Positions 52,952-61,759 of a stretch of 64,000 bases of DNA are shown in pieces. How positions within the stretch are numbered: the first letter of the stretch is position 1; every line of letters starts with the position of its first letter. Position numbers and translations under genes: made by a program. Origin of the DNA: an uncultured Pirellula sp. (GTDB lineage Bacteria > Planctomycetota > Planctomycetia > Pirellulales > Pirellulaceae); assembly GCA_903892355.1 (NCBI GenBank), contig CAITIE010000014.1:1-64000 (forward strand), given 5' to 3'. Below the pieces are notes generated by a model. That model saw only the letters and a program-made list of their open reading frames with translations. It was not told the DNA's origin and made no database searches.

Positions 52952-54646
52952 TCAGTATCCAACACCGAGTCGGAATACGAGGCTGTCGGTCATGTCCAAG
53001 GTCCCATCGGGTAGATTTCGGTAGACCAACTGCCGATCCCAAGCGTATCCGATCTCTCCAAAGAAGCTTCTGAATCCCTGGCGGAGCAAGTCCGACCGTC
53101 CAAACTCGAAGCCGACTAAGGCGCGAAGGTCGTCGATATCAACTTCGTCGGTTGCGTCATTAGCATCTTTGACCGTCCACGTGCCGCCACCGTAATAGCC
53201 GGTGATGTACCACCAAATGTCGGTATTTCCGCAGGTGGTCAGGTAGTGGGAGAATTTCGGTTCCGGAAAGAAAATATCCCAACGCGTGTCTTGATTCGGG
53301 ACCCAAAGCACGCCGAACGCAGGGAGCAGTTTGATTTTCACGCGGTCGATGTAATAGACACCTGCACGAAGCGTCGAGTTGGGGGTACAACGCAGCCTCG
53401 CCAAGGCCTTGGTTTGGACACGAACACTATTCGAACTCACAGCATCGAACGCGGAGAAGACCCCGACTCGCCAACCTAACTCTGCCCCAAGTGTTTGCAA
53501 TGGGTCCGATTCCCAAGAACTATCTAGGAATGCGCTGAATGCAGCGCCGGGCATATCGTAGCCCGGCGTGGATGGGCCTTCCCAAACGTGTTGCGCATAC
53601 GATGGCATCAAGTACCAGGGTTGTGAGTGCCCAAAAAACTTGGGGATCGCAAAGACCATGGAGATTTCTCCATCGTTGCTTTCGAGCGCGTTGGGTTCAA
53701 GAGTACTAAAGTCGGTGTTGCCTGGCATGTAGGTGTAGCGCAACCGAACGCCTTGGCACAGTCGCATCGTTTGCGCTGTTTGTGTTTGGACTGCGGTTGT
53801 TGTTCCCGTCCACCAGCTGTTCCATCCGCTATTGGGATACGTTCCCGGCGGATAGCTTCCATAAGGATTGGGGCCGTAGCCAGGGAACATCACAGGTGGT
53901 TGCTGGTTGGGGTAAACGCTCGACGGATATGCTGGAGATGAAAAGGTGCTCGGCGGAAGGGCGCCTGGTGGGAACGCACCTGGTGGATACGTGCCGGGTG
54001 GATACGTGCCGGGTGGATACGTGCCGGGTGGATACGTGCCGGGTGCAACCGGCGCACCAAAGGTGGCTGCCGGAGGCGCCGTTGGATAACCCATGGTTGG
54101 GAACGAACTGGTCGGCATACTCCCCACCGGGTAACTCGGATACGCCGGGGCACCGGTAGGCATAGTCCCCATAGGCACAGTGCCCATAGGTACAGCCCCT
54201 GCCGGCATGGCTCCAGTAGGTTGTCCGAAGCCCGTGGGCATCGCAGGTGGTTGCCCGAAGGAAGTCGAGGGGGGAGGATTGCCGGAAAGCCAATTGATCC
54301 ACGAGTTGAGATAATTCGTCCCTGTGGTCGGCGCGGTGCTCGGGCGAAACGTGGGTGCGTATGGGTTGTAGGTACTGCCACTCGGGTAGGAGGTCGTTGG
54401 CGGAAGAACGCTGGACGTTGGAGCGGGAGAGGTTGCCCACGGATTGGAGCCTGGAACGCTCGAACTGGGGACCGCCGTTCCAGTCGGGGGATAGCCTGGG
54501 GTTGGTGACGAGTACGTCGGACTGGTCGATGGAAACTGCACGACCGGTTGGGCGATTACCAAATGGCACAAAACTACGCAAAACCAAACCATCGCGTAGG
54601 CGGCAAGTGCCGAGTGGGTTAGTACCGGACGAAACAAGTAGGGCAT
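52952..54646 (-). CDS. Proline/glycine/tyrosine-rich exported protein with outer-membrane domain
   Basis: About 564 residues from the ATG at 54646; an in-frame start at 54745 would put 33 charged residues before the signal. The signal peptide ends CHLVIAQP. Residues of about 20-290 are low-complexity Pro/Gly/Thr/Tyr, including PGTYPPGTYPPGTYPPG repeats. The C-terminal ~270 residues (QGVRLRYTYMPGNTDFSTLE to FRLGVGY) look like a beta-barrel or beta-sheet outer-membrane domain ending with an aromatic residue. Similar outer-membrane-like proteins occur in planctomycetes; the function is unknown. The repeat DNA is listed separately. Confidence 0.7.
   Translation of the reverse strand: MPYLFRPVLTHSALAAYAMVWFCVVLCHLVIAQPVVQFPSTSPTYSSPTPGYPPTGTAVPSSSVPGSNPWATSPAPTSSVLPPTTSYPSGSTYNPYAPTFRPSTAPTTGTNYLNSWINWLSGNPPPSTSFGQPPAMPTGFGQPTGAMPAGAVPMGTVPMGTMPTGAPAYPSYPVGSMPTSSFPTMGYPTAPPAATFGAPVAPGTYPPGTYPPGTYPPGTYPPGAFPPGALPPSTFSSPAYPSSVYPNQQPPVMFPGYGPNPYGSYPPGTYPNSGWNSWWTGTTTAVQTQTAQTMRLCQGVRLRYTYMPGNTDFSTLEPNALESNDGEISMVFAIPKFFGHSQPWYLMPSYAQHVWEGPSTPGYDMPGAAFSAFLDSSWESDPLQTLGAELGWRVGVFSAFDAVSSNSVRVQTKALARLRCTPNSTLRAGVYYIDRVKIKLLPAFGVLWVPNQDTRWDIFFPEPKFSHYLTTCGNTDIWWYITGYYGGGTWTVKDANDATDEVDIDDLRALVGFEFGRSDLLRQGFRSFFGEIGYAWDRQLVYRNLPDGTLDMTDSLVFRLGVGY
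53976..54050. repeat. Five-unit 15-bp coding tandem repeat
   Basis: Units of GTGCCGGGTGGATAC (three perfect at 53991-54035, flanked by a diverged copy on each side) encode the PGTYP repeats of the proline-rich protein on the opposite strand. The near-identity at DNA level indicates recent expansion. Confidence 0.9.
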
Positions 54647-54745
54647 CCTGGCTCTGACGTTGCGTGATCGTGACTGCGGTAGTTGTGGGCCGAGACGAAG
54701 TCGACCCAGAGGGGAAAGATCCTGCCGAGGGCTAAGGAACTCCAA

Positions 54746-55069
54746 AAATCAACCTAGATTTTTGGTCCCTTCGACACTCGTCCGCACCTTCTCCCCCCAT
54801 GGGGAATACTGTCCACGCTGGTTCGCCGTCAAGTTATCTTGAGTCAATCTGGCGAATTGGCCCCTTTTTCCGTAATTTTCCTCCTAAACCAAATAAGCTA
54901 TTTTCTCCATTTTTCGCAAGTTGTTGATATCGCTCGTCCCAGCAACTATCCTTGAGGGAGACCGTGAGCCGGGGTGGATCGAACTTCCTGGCGAACGAGA
55001 TGGCCTTTCAGCCAAGTTGCATCCTTTTCGTCGGATTTCCCTTCGATGGCATTTTCGAGGCGTTCCCTA
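54746..55069. other. Intergenic region with a promoter
   Basis: 324 bp upstream of the DUF1598 gene and beyond the longest possible start of the minus-strand proline-rich gene. Apart from the promoter at 54924-54952 no feature stands out. The right end is in frame with the DUF1598 gene from a GTG at 54974, but I regard that as 5' leader. Confidence 0.5.
54924..54952 (+). promoter_or_regulatory. Sigma-70-like promoter for the DUF1598 gene
   Basis: TTGATA (54924-54929, five of six -35 bases) and TATCCT (54947-54952, four of six -10 bases) are separated by 17 bp. The 5' leader would be about 110 nt. Confidence 0.5.
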
Positions 55070-56491
55070 ATGCATTCCATGAATCTTCTTCGCAGTTTGA
55101 CTCGAGGCTTTGTCGCCAGCGCGGCCGTCTTGGCGTTCGCTTCCCAGGGCCTCTCCCAAGGGAACAACAACGGCGGTAACAACAACGGTGGCGGTGGAAA
55201 CAACGTCAACATCAACACCGGGGTTGCTGGTATCGATATCGACGCACAAGGTGTCTTGCGAGTTTCGGAAATCGACGCCAGCGTGGCGATGGAGCAACGG
55301 CTCGCGACGTTGCAGTCGGAGCGATCGGGTGTTTCGGTCGTTTCACCGATGCGAAAAATCTCGCTGAATCGACTTGAAAAATACGTAGCACAGTGTGTCG
55401 ATCAAGACCAACAAGTCGACGATGAAGCGCTCGGTTTGGCTGGAATGACTCGCATCGAATACGTGTTCTTCCTGCCCGATTCCAATGACATTGTCGTTGC
55501 TGGCCCCGCAGAAAAGATTCACGTCACCTCCGACAACCGCTGGGTAGGTCTGAAGTCAGGTAAGTCGGTGTTGCGACTGACCGATTTGGTCGTTGCCCTC
55601 CGCGCGTTCGCACCAGGCCAAGGTGCAACGGCATCGATCGGTTGTTCGATCGATCCGACTCAGGAAGGTATCAAGCGGATGAATCAGTACCATTCGCAAT
55701 TCCAAGGCCAAGCCGACCGCGTCAATGTTCAGCAACTGATGATGGGGATGAAACAAGCCCTCGGATACCAAACAGTTTCGATTCGAGGAGTTCCGCGCGA
55801 CACCCACTTCGCTCAAGTTCTCGTTGAGGCAGACTATCGGATGAAGTTGATCGGAATCGGTTTGGAGAACCCGATGATCGAAATGACTCCATGGATTGCA
55901 CGGACCCAACCAGGTGCCAATGCCAATGCTCTCCAACGTTGGTATTTCGAAGCGGACTACAGCTCGGTAGCTACCAACGAAGACAAAACCGCACTTCGAT
56001 TGCAGGGTCGCGGTGTTAAGCTGACCGGCGAGAAGGAGTTTGTGGCAAAGAATGGTAAGCGAAGCCGGGGAGCAGGCGCTGGTGATGCTGCGAGCCGCGG
56101 TTTCACCCAAGAGTTCACCGAGAAATTTGAAGCCCTGGGTGAGGCCATCCCCGTGTTTAGCGAACTTCGAAGCCTCTTCGATATGAGCATCGCAGCCGCG
56201 TTCATCCAGGAAAACGAGTTCTACGACAAGTCAGGCTGGAACCTCGGGGTTTTTGCCGACGAATCGAAGTTGAGTGTCAGCTCGAACCCAACCATCACTC
56301 AAGTGGAATCGGCCGTGAACGCCGTTTGGAAGGATGGTCAATTGGTCACCCCGATCGGAGGTGGTGTTCATATCGCCGCACGAAAACTGATCTCGGACGA
56401 AAATGTATCGGTCGATCGAAAAATCGATTATGAAAAAGAAAAACTAGCAGCACCCGCCGATCTTCGCGAAGGCCAATGGTGGTGGGACTGA
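55070..56491 (+). CDS. DUF1598 protein, exported
   Basis: About 473 residues from the ATG at 55070 (a second ATG at 55079 is as good). The signal reads SLTRGFVASAAVLAFASQGL. A Gly/Asn-rich linker (GNNNGGNNNGGGGNNVNINT) precedes the DUF1598 domain, with VSPMRKISLNRLEKYVAQCV, RIEYVFFLPDSNDIVVAGPA and IGCSIDPTQEGIKRM. DUF1598 proteins are found mainly in planctomycetes, usually periplasmic, with no assigned activity. A promoter lies upstream and a strong terminator downstream, so this is probably a single-gene unit. Confidence 0.88.
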   Translation: MHSMNLLRSLTRGFVASAAVLAFASQGLSQGNNNGGNNNGGGGNNVNINTGVAGIDIDAQGVLRVSEIDASVAMEQRLATLQSERSGVSVVSPMRKISLNRLEKYVAQCVDQDQQVDDEALGLAGMTRIEYVFFLPDSNDIVVAGPAEKIHVTSDNRWVGLKSGKSVLRLTDLVVALRAFAPGQGATASIGCSIDPTQEGIKRMNQYHSQFQGQADRVNVQQLMMGMKQALGYQTVSIRGVPRDTHFAQVLVEADYRMKLIGIGLENPMIEMTPWIARTQPGANANALQRWYFEADYSSVATNEDKTALRLQGRGVKLTGEKEFVAKNGKRSRGAGAGDAASRGFTQEFTEKFEALGEAIPVFSELRSLFDMSIAAAFIQENEFYDKSGWNLGVFADESKLSVSSNPTITQVESAVNAVWKDGQLVTPIGGGVHIAARKLISDENVSVDRKIDYEKEKLAAPADLREGQWWWD

Positions 56492-56590
56492 TCTGGTGGT
56501 GGGACTGATCTGGTAATGGGACTGATCGGGATACCCTCGATCGGGAACCCACTGCGGTCTCGGGTTGCGGCGCTCCCCTGGAAAATGTTA

Positions 56591-56624
56591 AGCAACCGCT
56601 ATCACGCGGTTGCTTTCGTTTTTT
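56591..56624 (+). terminator. Intrinsic terminator after the DUF1598 gene
   Basis: A perfect 9-bp stem, AGCAACCGC (56591-56599) against GCGGTTGCT (56606-56614), with a 6-nt loop, is followed by TTCGTTTTTT. It is a classic rho-independent terminator, about 100 bp after the DUF1598 stop and before the VanZ-like gene. Confidence 0.92.
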
Positions 56625-56687
56625 GGGGCCCTAATTTTCGCGATCCGTTTCATCGCAACTAGGTTTTCCGGGAGTGCATTAGGTTTT

Positions 56688-57080
56688 ATGCGGGCAACTA
56701 TCCGTGGAGTTCGAATCGCGTTGCTCGTTCTGGGCTTGTATTGGCTAGCACTGGTTGTCGCAACGCATGTGCCTGCCCAAGCGATCCAGCAGGTAAAGGT
56801 AAACGACAAAGTTGCGCATAATATCGCGTATTCGGGGCTCGCATTTCTATTGGCTTGGGCGATCCCAACCAATCCGAAACGGCTTAGCCAAAACGTGGTG
56901 ATCGCGACCGTGGTCGGTACTGTCTACGCAGGGGTGGATGAATTAACGCAGATTCCCGTCGGCAGAACTGCGGACTGGGGGGACTTCTCTGCAGATTTGT
57001 TTGGTATCTTGATCGGAATAATCGTCTACGTGGTGATGCGTGGCATCATTCTCAAAACTCCGTTCCGACTCGAAGCCTGA
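56688..57080 (+). CDS. VanZ-like membrane protein
   Basis: 130 residues from the ATG at 56688. An in-frame TTG at 56610 would start inside the terminator stem and is unlikely. The family landmarks are VNDKVAHNIAYSGLAFLLAW and GVDELTQIPVGRTADWGDFSADLFGILIGI, with about four membrane segments. VanZ-like proteins lie in the cytoplasmic membrane and in most bacteria have no link to glycopeptide resistance. It is followed after 3 bp by a GT2 glycosyltransferase, so the two form an operon, perhaps in cell-surface glycan assembly. Confidence 0.88.
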   Translation: MRATIRGVRIALLVLGLYWLALVVATHVPAQAIQQVKVNDKVAHNIAYSGLAFLLAWAIPTNPKRLSQNVVIATVVGTVYAGVDELTQIPVGRTADWGDFSADLFGILIGIIVYVVMRGIILKTPFRLEA

Positions 57081-57083
57081 CCT

Positions 57084-58154
57084 ATGATGCTATCGGTTGT
57101 CATACCTCTCCTCAACGAACGGGAATCGTTGGAGGAACTGGTTTCAAAAATCCTCGAAGTCAACCGATTGCAACGGAATCACGCTCCCGTCGAAATCCTT
57201 TTGATCGATGACGGCTCGAGAGATGGAAGTTGGGATGTTATTGAGTCTTTAGCGGGCAAGTATCCGGAGGTCATGGGGCTTCGGTTCCGTCGCAATTTTG
57301 GCAAGGCCGCCGCGCTTTCGGCTGGCTTTGGCAATGCACGAGGAGAGCTATTGGTCACGATGGACGCGGATTTGCAAGACGATCCTAATGAGATTCCTCG
57401 GTTGTTGGGCAAGCTAGACGAGGGATTCGATGTGGTTAGTGGATGGAAGCAGACGCGATACGATCCATGGCACAAGCGTTGGCCCTCGCTCGTCTTCAAT
57501 GCAATTCTGAGATCCTTCACCAAACTAGAACTCCACGATTTCAACTGCGGGCTGAAAGCGTACCGGCGTGAGGTGGTTGAGGAGATCGATTTGTTTGGCG
57601 AGATGCACCGCTTCATACCGGTCCTTGCTGCGGCCCGAGGGTTTCGGGTTGCTGAGCTACCGGTACAGCATCATGCGAGGGTGCACGGATCTTCCAAATA
57701 CGGCTGGTCTCGAATCCCGAAGGGGTTCATGGATCTGCTTACTGTAGTTTTTTTAACGAGGTTTCGGTATCGACCACAGCATTTGCTCGGAGGATTGGGA
57801 GGAGCTGCGTGTGCCATCGGCGCGGTGCTGCTGGTCCTATTGAGTGCAGCTTGGGTATGGACCCGCCTGCTTGAGTACGAGCAGCCCATCCACCTTCATG
57901 AACGCGCGCTTTTTTACTTTTCCATTTTGCTGCTGCTCGTTGGACTGCAACTCATGGGGGTTGGGTTGCTCGCAGAATTGGTTGTTGCCAATTCGACAAT
58001 GCGTCGCCCACCCTACTCGATATCAGGAACAACATCTCGACTTGGGGAAAGTCGGATCGGGAGCGAAGCTTCCATTGCGGAACAACACCTCCATACGGCT
58101 AAGTACAGGAACCATCATCCCACGCGAGGAACTGCTGATGAGACATCAAACTGA
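57084..58154 (+). CDS. GT2 glycosyltransferase, DPM1/polyprenol-phosphate type
   Basis: 356 residues. The N-terminal GT-A domain reads VVIPLLNERESLEELV, ILLIDDGSRDGSWDVIESL and LLVTMDADLQDDPNEIPRLL (the metal-binding DxD region is DADLQDD), with VHGSSKYGWSRI as the acceptor-side motif. Two C-terminal membrane segments (LGGLGGAACAIGAVLLVLLS and YFSILLLLVGLQLMGVGLLA) follow, as in polyprenol-phosphate mannosyl/glucosyl transferases that charge a lipid carrier at the cytoplasmic face. It overlaps the next gene by 17 bp. The next gene is GT-C-like and could be the enzyme that uses the carrier-linked sugar. Confidence 0.9.
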   Translation: MMLSVVIPLLNERESLEELVSKILEVNRLQRNHAPVEILLIDDGSRDGSWDVIESLAGKYPEVMGLRFRRNFGKAAALSAGFGNARGELLVTMDADLQDDPNEIPRLLGKLDEGFDVVSGWKQTRYDPWHKRWPSLVFNAILRSFTKLELHDFNCGLKAYRREVVEEIDLFGEMHRFIPVLAAARGFRVAELPVQHHARVHGSSKYGWSRIPKGFMDLLTVVFLTRFRYRPQHLLGGLGGAACAIGAVLLVLLSAAWVWTRLLEYEQPIHLHERALFYFSILLLLVGLQLMGVGLLAELVVANSTMRRPPYSISGTTSRLGESRIGSEASIAEQHLHTAKYRNHHPTRGTADETSN

Positions 58155-59922
58155 ATCGTATCGAGCTGGGGTTCAAGCTCCTGCGGGTGAAGGTTCGAGT
58201 GGATCGGTTGCGATCGACTCTCGTTTTCTCGGTTGGTTTATGATCGCCTTGGCGACGATCATGCAGTTGTCTCGCATTGTCAGCGTTACAGCACCGCATG
58301 GCGAATTGCCGTTTCTGAGCGCGAATGATCGCTCACGTTGGTGCGCGATCGCTGCGCTCACGCAAGAAGGCCGATGGGAGATCGATAAGTACCTAGAAAT
58401 CCTCGATAGCAAAGGGAAGTCAAAAATTTGGAACACCATCGATATGGTTCGTCATCGAGGAGACGATGGTGTTGAGCATAGTTATTCCAGCAAACCGCCG
58501 TTGTTGACACTGATGTATGCAGCCATCTGCAAGCCGATCACGATCGTTTGCGGAAAGACACTCACCGACGATCCGTTCCTCATCGGCAGATTGACGATGA
58601 TCGTCGCAAACCTAGTTCCATTAGTCTTGTGGTGGTTATGGCTGCAGCGATGGATCGAGCGGAATGTTGTGGATGCATGGGTGCGCTGGATCGTGTTGAA
58701 TATGGCCCTGTGGGGGACGTTTCTGACGTCGTTTGTGGCGACCCTCAACAACCATCTTCATGGTGCGATTTTGTTCACGATCAGCCTAGCGCTGGCATGG
58801 GAAATCGTCCAGAACTCGCAACGGGGAAGGACAACCTCGTGGTCGGTTTGGTTGAGCGTTGGGATCAGCGCCGCGTTGACGGTCGCGTGCGAACTGCCAG
58901 CCTTAGCCTGGGCAGCCGCGTTAGGTGGAATTTTGCTATTCGCCGATTGGAAGCGAATGCTAATCGGTTTTGGGATCGGTTCTGCCGCGGTGGCATTGGC
59001 ATTTCTGGGAACCAACGTTTGGGCGCACGGCGATTGGAGGCCTCCTTACTCGCACCGGGGACTCGGCCCGTTGATCGCGAACATTCGGACCAGTGCTCAA
59101 TCAGGGACAAACGGCTCATCGGAGGTGCCGGCGGTGGCGGGGCAGACGGTGGAGGGGCCAGCATTAGAGGTGCCAGCAGTTGCCGATGTGATTGCAGCGA
59201 TTGATACGGCAGTGCATCCCAATCTAAAACTCGGTGAAAAATCGATCGTGACCGCGGCGCGGCTTGATGGTGTCAAGCAGATTCTCGATGAAGCGACTGG
59301 GGTTCGGGTGGCTGCGACTCAAACACCGGACGGCTGGAACATCCATGCGTGGGACGACTGGTACGATTACCCAAAGTCGTACTGGCTTCCGGAAAACAAA
59401 AAGGGAGTGGATCGTGGCGAGCCCAATCGATGGTCGTACTTGATGCATTTCACGGTCGGGCATCACGGTGTCTTTTCGTTAACTCCACTTTGGCTGTGGA
59501 GCATGATCGGGGGTGTCATGTGGGTTCGGAGCGGCAGCAGGGCATTGGTCAAGCATGTTGCGGATGCGCCGTCGGCGGCTAATTCGTTTCGGGGGTGGGT
59601 GCTTAGCGAGCAAGGAATTGCAACGGCACTTATGGCGGTAACGTTGGTTTGTGTCGTGTTTTACACATCCCGAGACGTGGTGGATCGGAATTATGCAGGC
59701 GTCTGCAGCGGTTTCCGATGGTTGTTTTGGTTGATTCCCGCGTGGCTATGGCTCGCGGTCCCAGCCATTGAGGGGAGCGCAAAATCGAGGGCTCTACGGA
59801 GTTTGGTGTATGTCGCATTGGGGATAAGCGTACTTTCAGCAACGTTGCCTTGGCCGAATCCATGGTCTCATCCTTGGCCGTATCGCTTGCTGATGTGGAT
59901 GTATCCCGCAACGTATCAGTGA
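58138..59922 (+). CDS. Multi-pass membrane protein, GT-C (PMT/ArnT)-like
   Basis: 594 residues from the ATG at 58138, which overlaps the GT2 stop by 17 bp. About ten membrane segments are visible. After TM1 the extracytoplasmic loop has FLSANDRSRWCAIAALTQEG and then HSYSSKPPLLTLMYA, the SSKPPL motif seen in dolichyl/polyprenyl-phosphate sugar transferases of the GT39/GT83 type. Coupling to a polyprenol-phosphate GT2 supports a role in transferring a lipid-linked sugar to a periplasmic acceptor. A central hydrophilic domain (about residues 300-430) is larger than usual. The acceptor and sugar are unknown. Confidence 0.7.
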   Translation: MRHQTESYRAGVQAPAGEGSSGSVAIDSRFLGWFMIALATIMQLSRIVSVTAPHGELPFLSANDRSRWCAIAALTQEGRWEIDKYLEILDSKGKSKIWNTIDMVRHRGDDGVEHSYSSKPPLLTLMYAAICKPITIVCGKTLTDDPFLIGRLTMIVANLVPLVLWWLWLQRWIERNVVDAWVRWIVLNMALWGTFLTSFVATLNNHLHGAILFTISLALAWEIVQNSQRGRTTSWSVWLSVGISAALTVACELPALAWAAALGGILLFADWKRMLIGFGIGSAAVALAFLGTNVWAHGDWRPPYSHRGLGPLIANIRTSAQSGTNGSSEVPAVAGQTVEGPALEVPAVADVIAAIDTAVHPNLKLGEKSIVTAARLDGVKQILDEATGVRVAATQTPDGWNIHAWDDWYDYPKSYWLPENKKGVDRGEPNRWSYLMHFTVGHHGVFSLTPLWLWSMIGGVMWVRSGSRALVKHVADAPSAANSFRGWVLSEQGIATALMAVTLVCVVFYTSRDVVDRNYAGVCSGFRWLFWLIPAWLWLAVPAIEGSAKSRALRSLVYVALGISVLSATLPWPNPWSHPWPYRLLMWMYPATYQ

Positions 59923-59992
59923 TCAATCCATAAACTGAATCCGTCGTTCCTAGTCACGCGGTTTCAAGCGTCAGTATTAGGACGAAATTGGG

Positions 59993-60033
59993 ACGCCCGA
60001 AGAGGCTCCTCCGGCGTGGTACGTTCTTTTTTT
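59993..60033 (+). terminator. Weak hairpin and T-run after the GT-C-like gene
   Basis: ACGCC (59993-59997) pairs with GGCGT (60013-60017), with further internal pairing, and a run of seven T lies at 60027-60033. The T-run is about nine bases away from the stem, so this is an uncertain terminator for the VanZ/GT2/GT-C operon. Confidence 0.35.
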
Positions 60034-60213
60034 GCCTTGCAAAGTCAACGTATCTGGTAACGTCGTCGCAAACTCCGTCGCAGTGCGACCCGTGCCACTC
60101 GTTTAATCTTCCGATACGGCTTGGAATTTTGCCGCGAATGCTGAAAATAGCGGTCATCTGGTTCAGTGATGACTACTCCTTTGACTTCGCAACAATTCCT
60201 GGCGGCGGATTTT

Positions 60214-61611
60214 ATGACAACTCAGTGGATTTCGGTAACAGAAGCTCGGAAAACAGACTCCATTGGACGGACCGTCCAAGTGCGCGGTTGGGTGCGCACG
60301 CGGCGGGACAGCAAAGGTGGATTCAGCTTTATTGAGGTTAACGATGGTAGTTCTTTCGGGAACCTACAGGTCATCGCCGATGGTCAACTCACGAATTACG
60401 AGGCGGATGTACTGACGTTGACCGTGGGTAGCAGCGTGGTTGTCGAGGGGGAGATCAAGGGGAGTACAGGCCAAGGTCAGGTGACCGAGATGGCTGCGAA
60501 ATCGCTTCGGGTTATGGGACTCGCCAGTGCGACCGACTACCCACTGCAAAAGAAACAGCATACGTTTGAGAAGTTACGTGAATGGGCGCATCTGCGTCCG
60601 CGTACCAATACATTTGGAGCTGTGACCCGCGTCCGGGATCGGCTCAGTTACGCAACCCACCAGTTCTTCCAAGGAGAGGGGTTTGTGATTGTCCACACCC
60701 CGCTGATCACCGCCAGCGATTGCGAGGGTGCGGGGCAGATGTTCCGCGTGACAACGTTGCCCCTGGACAAAATCCCGATGGTGGAAGGCAAGCCGGATGT
60801 CAGTAAGGATTTTTTTGGCAAGTCATCGTACTTGACCGTCAGCGGCCAATTGGAAGGCGAAGCGTATGCGTGCGCGCTCGGCAAAATCTACACCTTTGGG
60901 CCGACGTTCCGCGCTGAAAACTCGAATACGTCGAGGCACTTGTCTGAGTTTTGGATGATCGAGCCAGAGGCTGCGTTTTTTGAACTTATCGACAACATGC
61001 AACTCGCCGAGCGCTATCTCAAGTTCATGATTTCTGAGACGCTCAAGCACTGTGCGGAGGATATGGATTTCTTTGAGAAGAGAATCCAGCCTGGTTTATT
61101 AGCAGCCTTGCAATTGGTGCTCGATAAGCCATTTGTGCACATGTCGTACACCGAGGCGGTCGAGATCTTGCAAAAGAGCGGAGAAAAATTCGATTATCCG
61201 GTCGCTTGGGGCGTCGACTTGCAATCGGAGCACGAGCGTTACTTGACCGAAAAGCATGTCCAAGGCCCCGTGATCCTTTACAACTACCCGAAGGACATCA
61301 AGTCTTTTTACATGCGGCTTAATGATGACGGGAAGACCGTGGCCGCGATGGACGTATTGGTGCCTGGGGTGGGTGAGATCATCGGCGGTAGCCAGCGTGA
61401 GGAGCGGCTCGACATTTTGATCAGTCGAATGGAAGCGGTCGGGCTCAAACCCGAGGATTATTGGTGGTATTTAGATCTTCGACGCTTCGGCTCGGTGCCG
61501 CATGCCGGGTTCGGACTGGGGCTGGAGCGAATGGTCCAGTACACGACAGGCATGGCGAATATCCGCGATGTGATACCGTTCCCCCGCACTCCAGGGAACT
61601 GCGATTTTTAA
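60214..61611 (+). CDS. asnS: Asparaginyl-tRNA synthetase
   Basis: 465 residues from the ATG at 60214, which fits the E. coli enzyme (466) and starts the OB-fold at the right place; in-frame starts at 60166 and 60169 are possible. The N-terminal anticodon-binding OB-fold reads [20 protein letters not shown]. The class II catalytic core has [20 protein letters not shown] (motif 2 region) and [20 protein letters not shown] with the C-terminal [10 protein letters not shown] (motif 3 region). It charges tRNA-Asn with asparagine in the cytoplasm. The Asn rather than Asp specificity is supported by that C-terminal block. Confidence 0.96.
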   Translation: MTTQWISVTEARKTDSIGRTVQVRGWVRTRRDSKGGFSFIEVNDGSSFGNLQVIADGQLTNYEADVLTLTVGSSVVVEGEIKGSTGQGQVTEMAAKSLRVMGLASATDYPLQKKQHTFEKLREWAHLRPRTNTFGAVTRVRDRLSYATHQFFQGEGFVIVHTPLITASDCEGAGQMFRVTTLPLDKIPMVEGKPDVSKDFFGKSSYLTVSGQLEGEAYACALGKIYTFGPTFRAENSNTSRHLSEFWMIEPEAAFFELIDNMQLAERYLKFMISETLKHCAEDMDFFEKRIQPGLLAALQLVLDKPFVHMSYTEAVEILQKSGEKFDYPVAWGVDLQSEHERYLTEKHVQGPVILYNYPKDIKSFYMRLNDDGKTVAAMDVLVPGVGEIIGGSQREERLDILISRMEAVGLKPEDYWWYLDLRRFGSVPHAGFGLGLERMVQYTTGMANIRDVIPFPRTPGNCDF

Positions 61612-61759
61612 TAACTCAGTTCCACGCTGCGTCCCCCTGATCGATTCAGCCGCAACCGATTCAGCCAACAACGTTTTATCGTCGAACTATTTACTAGGCG
61701 CGCATCGATGCGTACCGAATGGTTCGACCGCCGGACATTAACGAACCAGCAGACATTTT

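Noticed and set aside
56610-56687. TTG start at 56610 for the VanZ-like protein
   Set aside because: It falls inside the right arm of the terminator stem, so mRNA from an upstream promoter would be terminated there; ATG 56688 fits the family start.
57844-58137. N-terminal extension of the GT-C-like protein inside the GT2 gene
   Set aside because: This stretch is the out-of-frame reading of the GT2 C-terminus; the ATG at 58138 with a 17-bp overlap is the natural start.
59923-60213. Structured RNA or T-box leader upstream of asnS
   Set aside because: There is a weak hairpin and a T-run, but no conserved T-box or other riboswitch feature that I can recognise.
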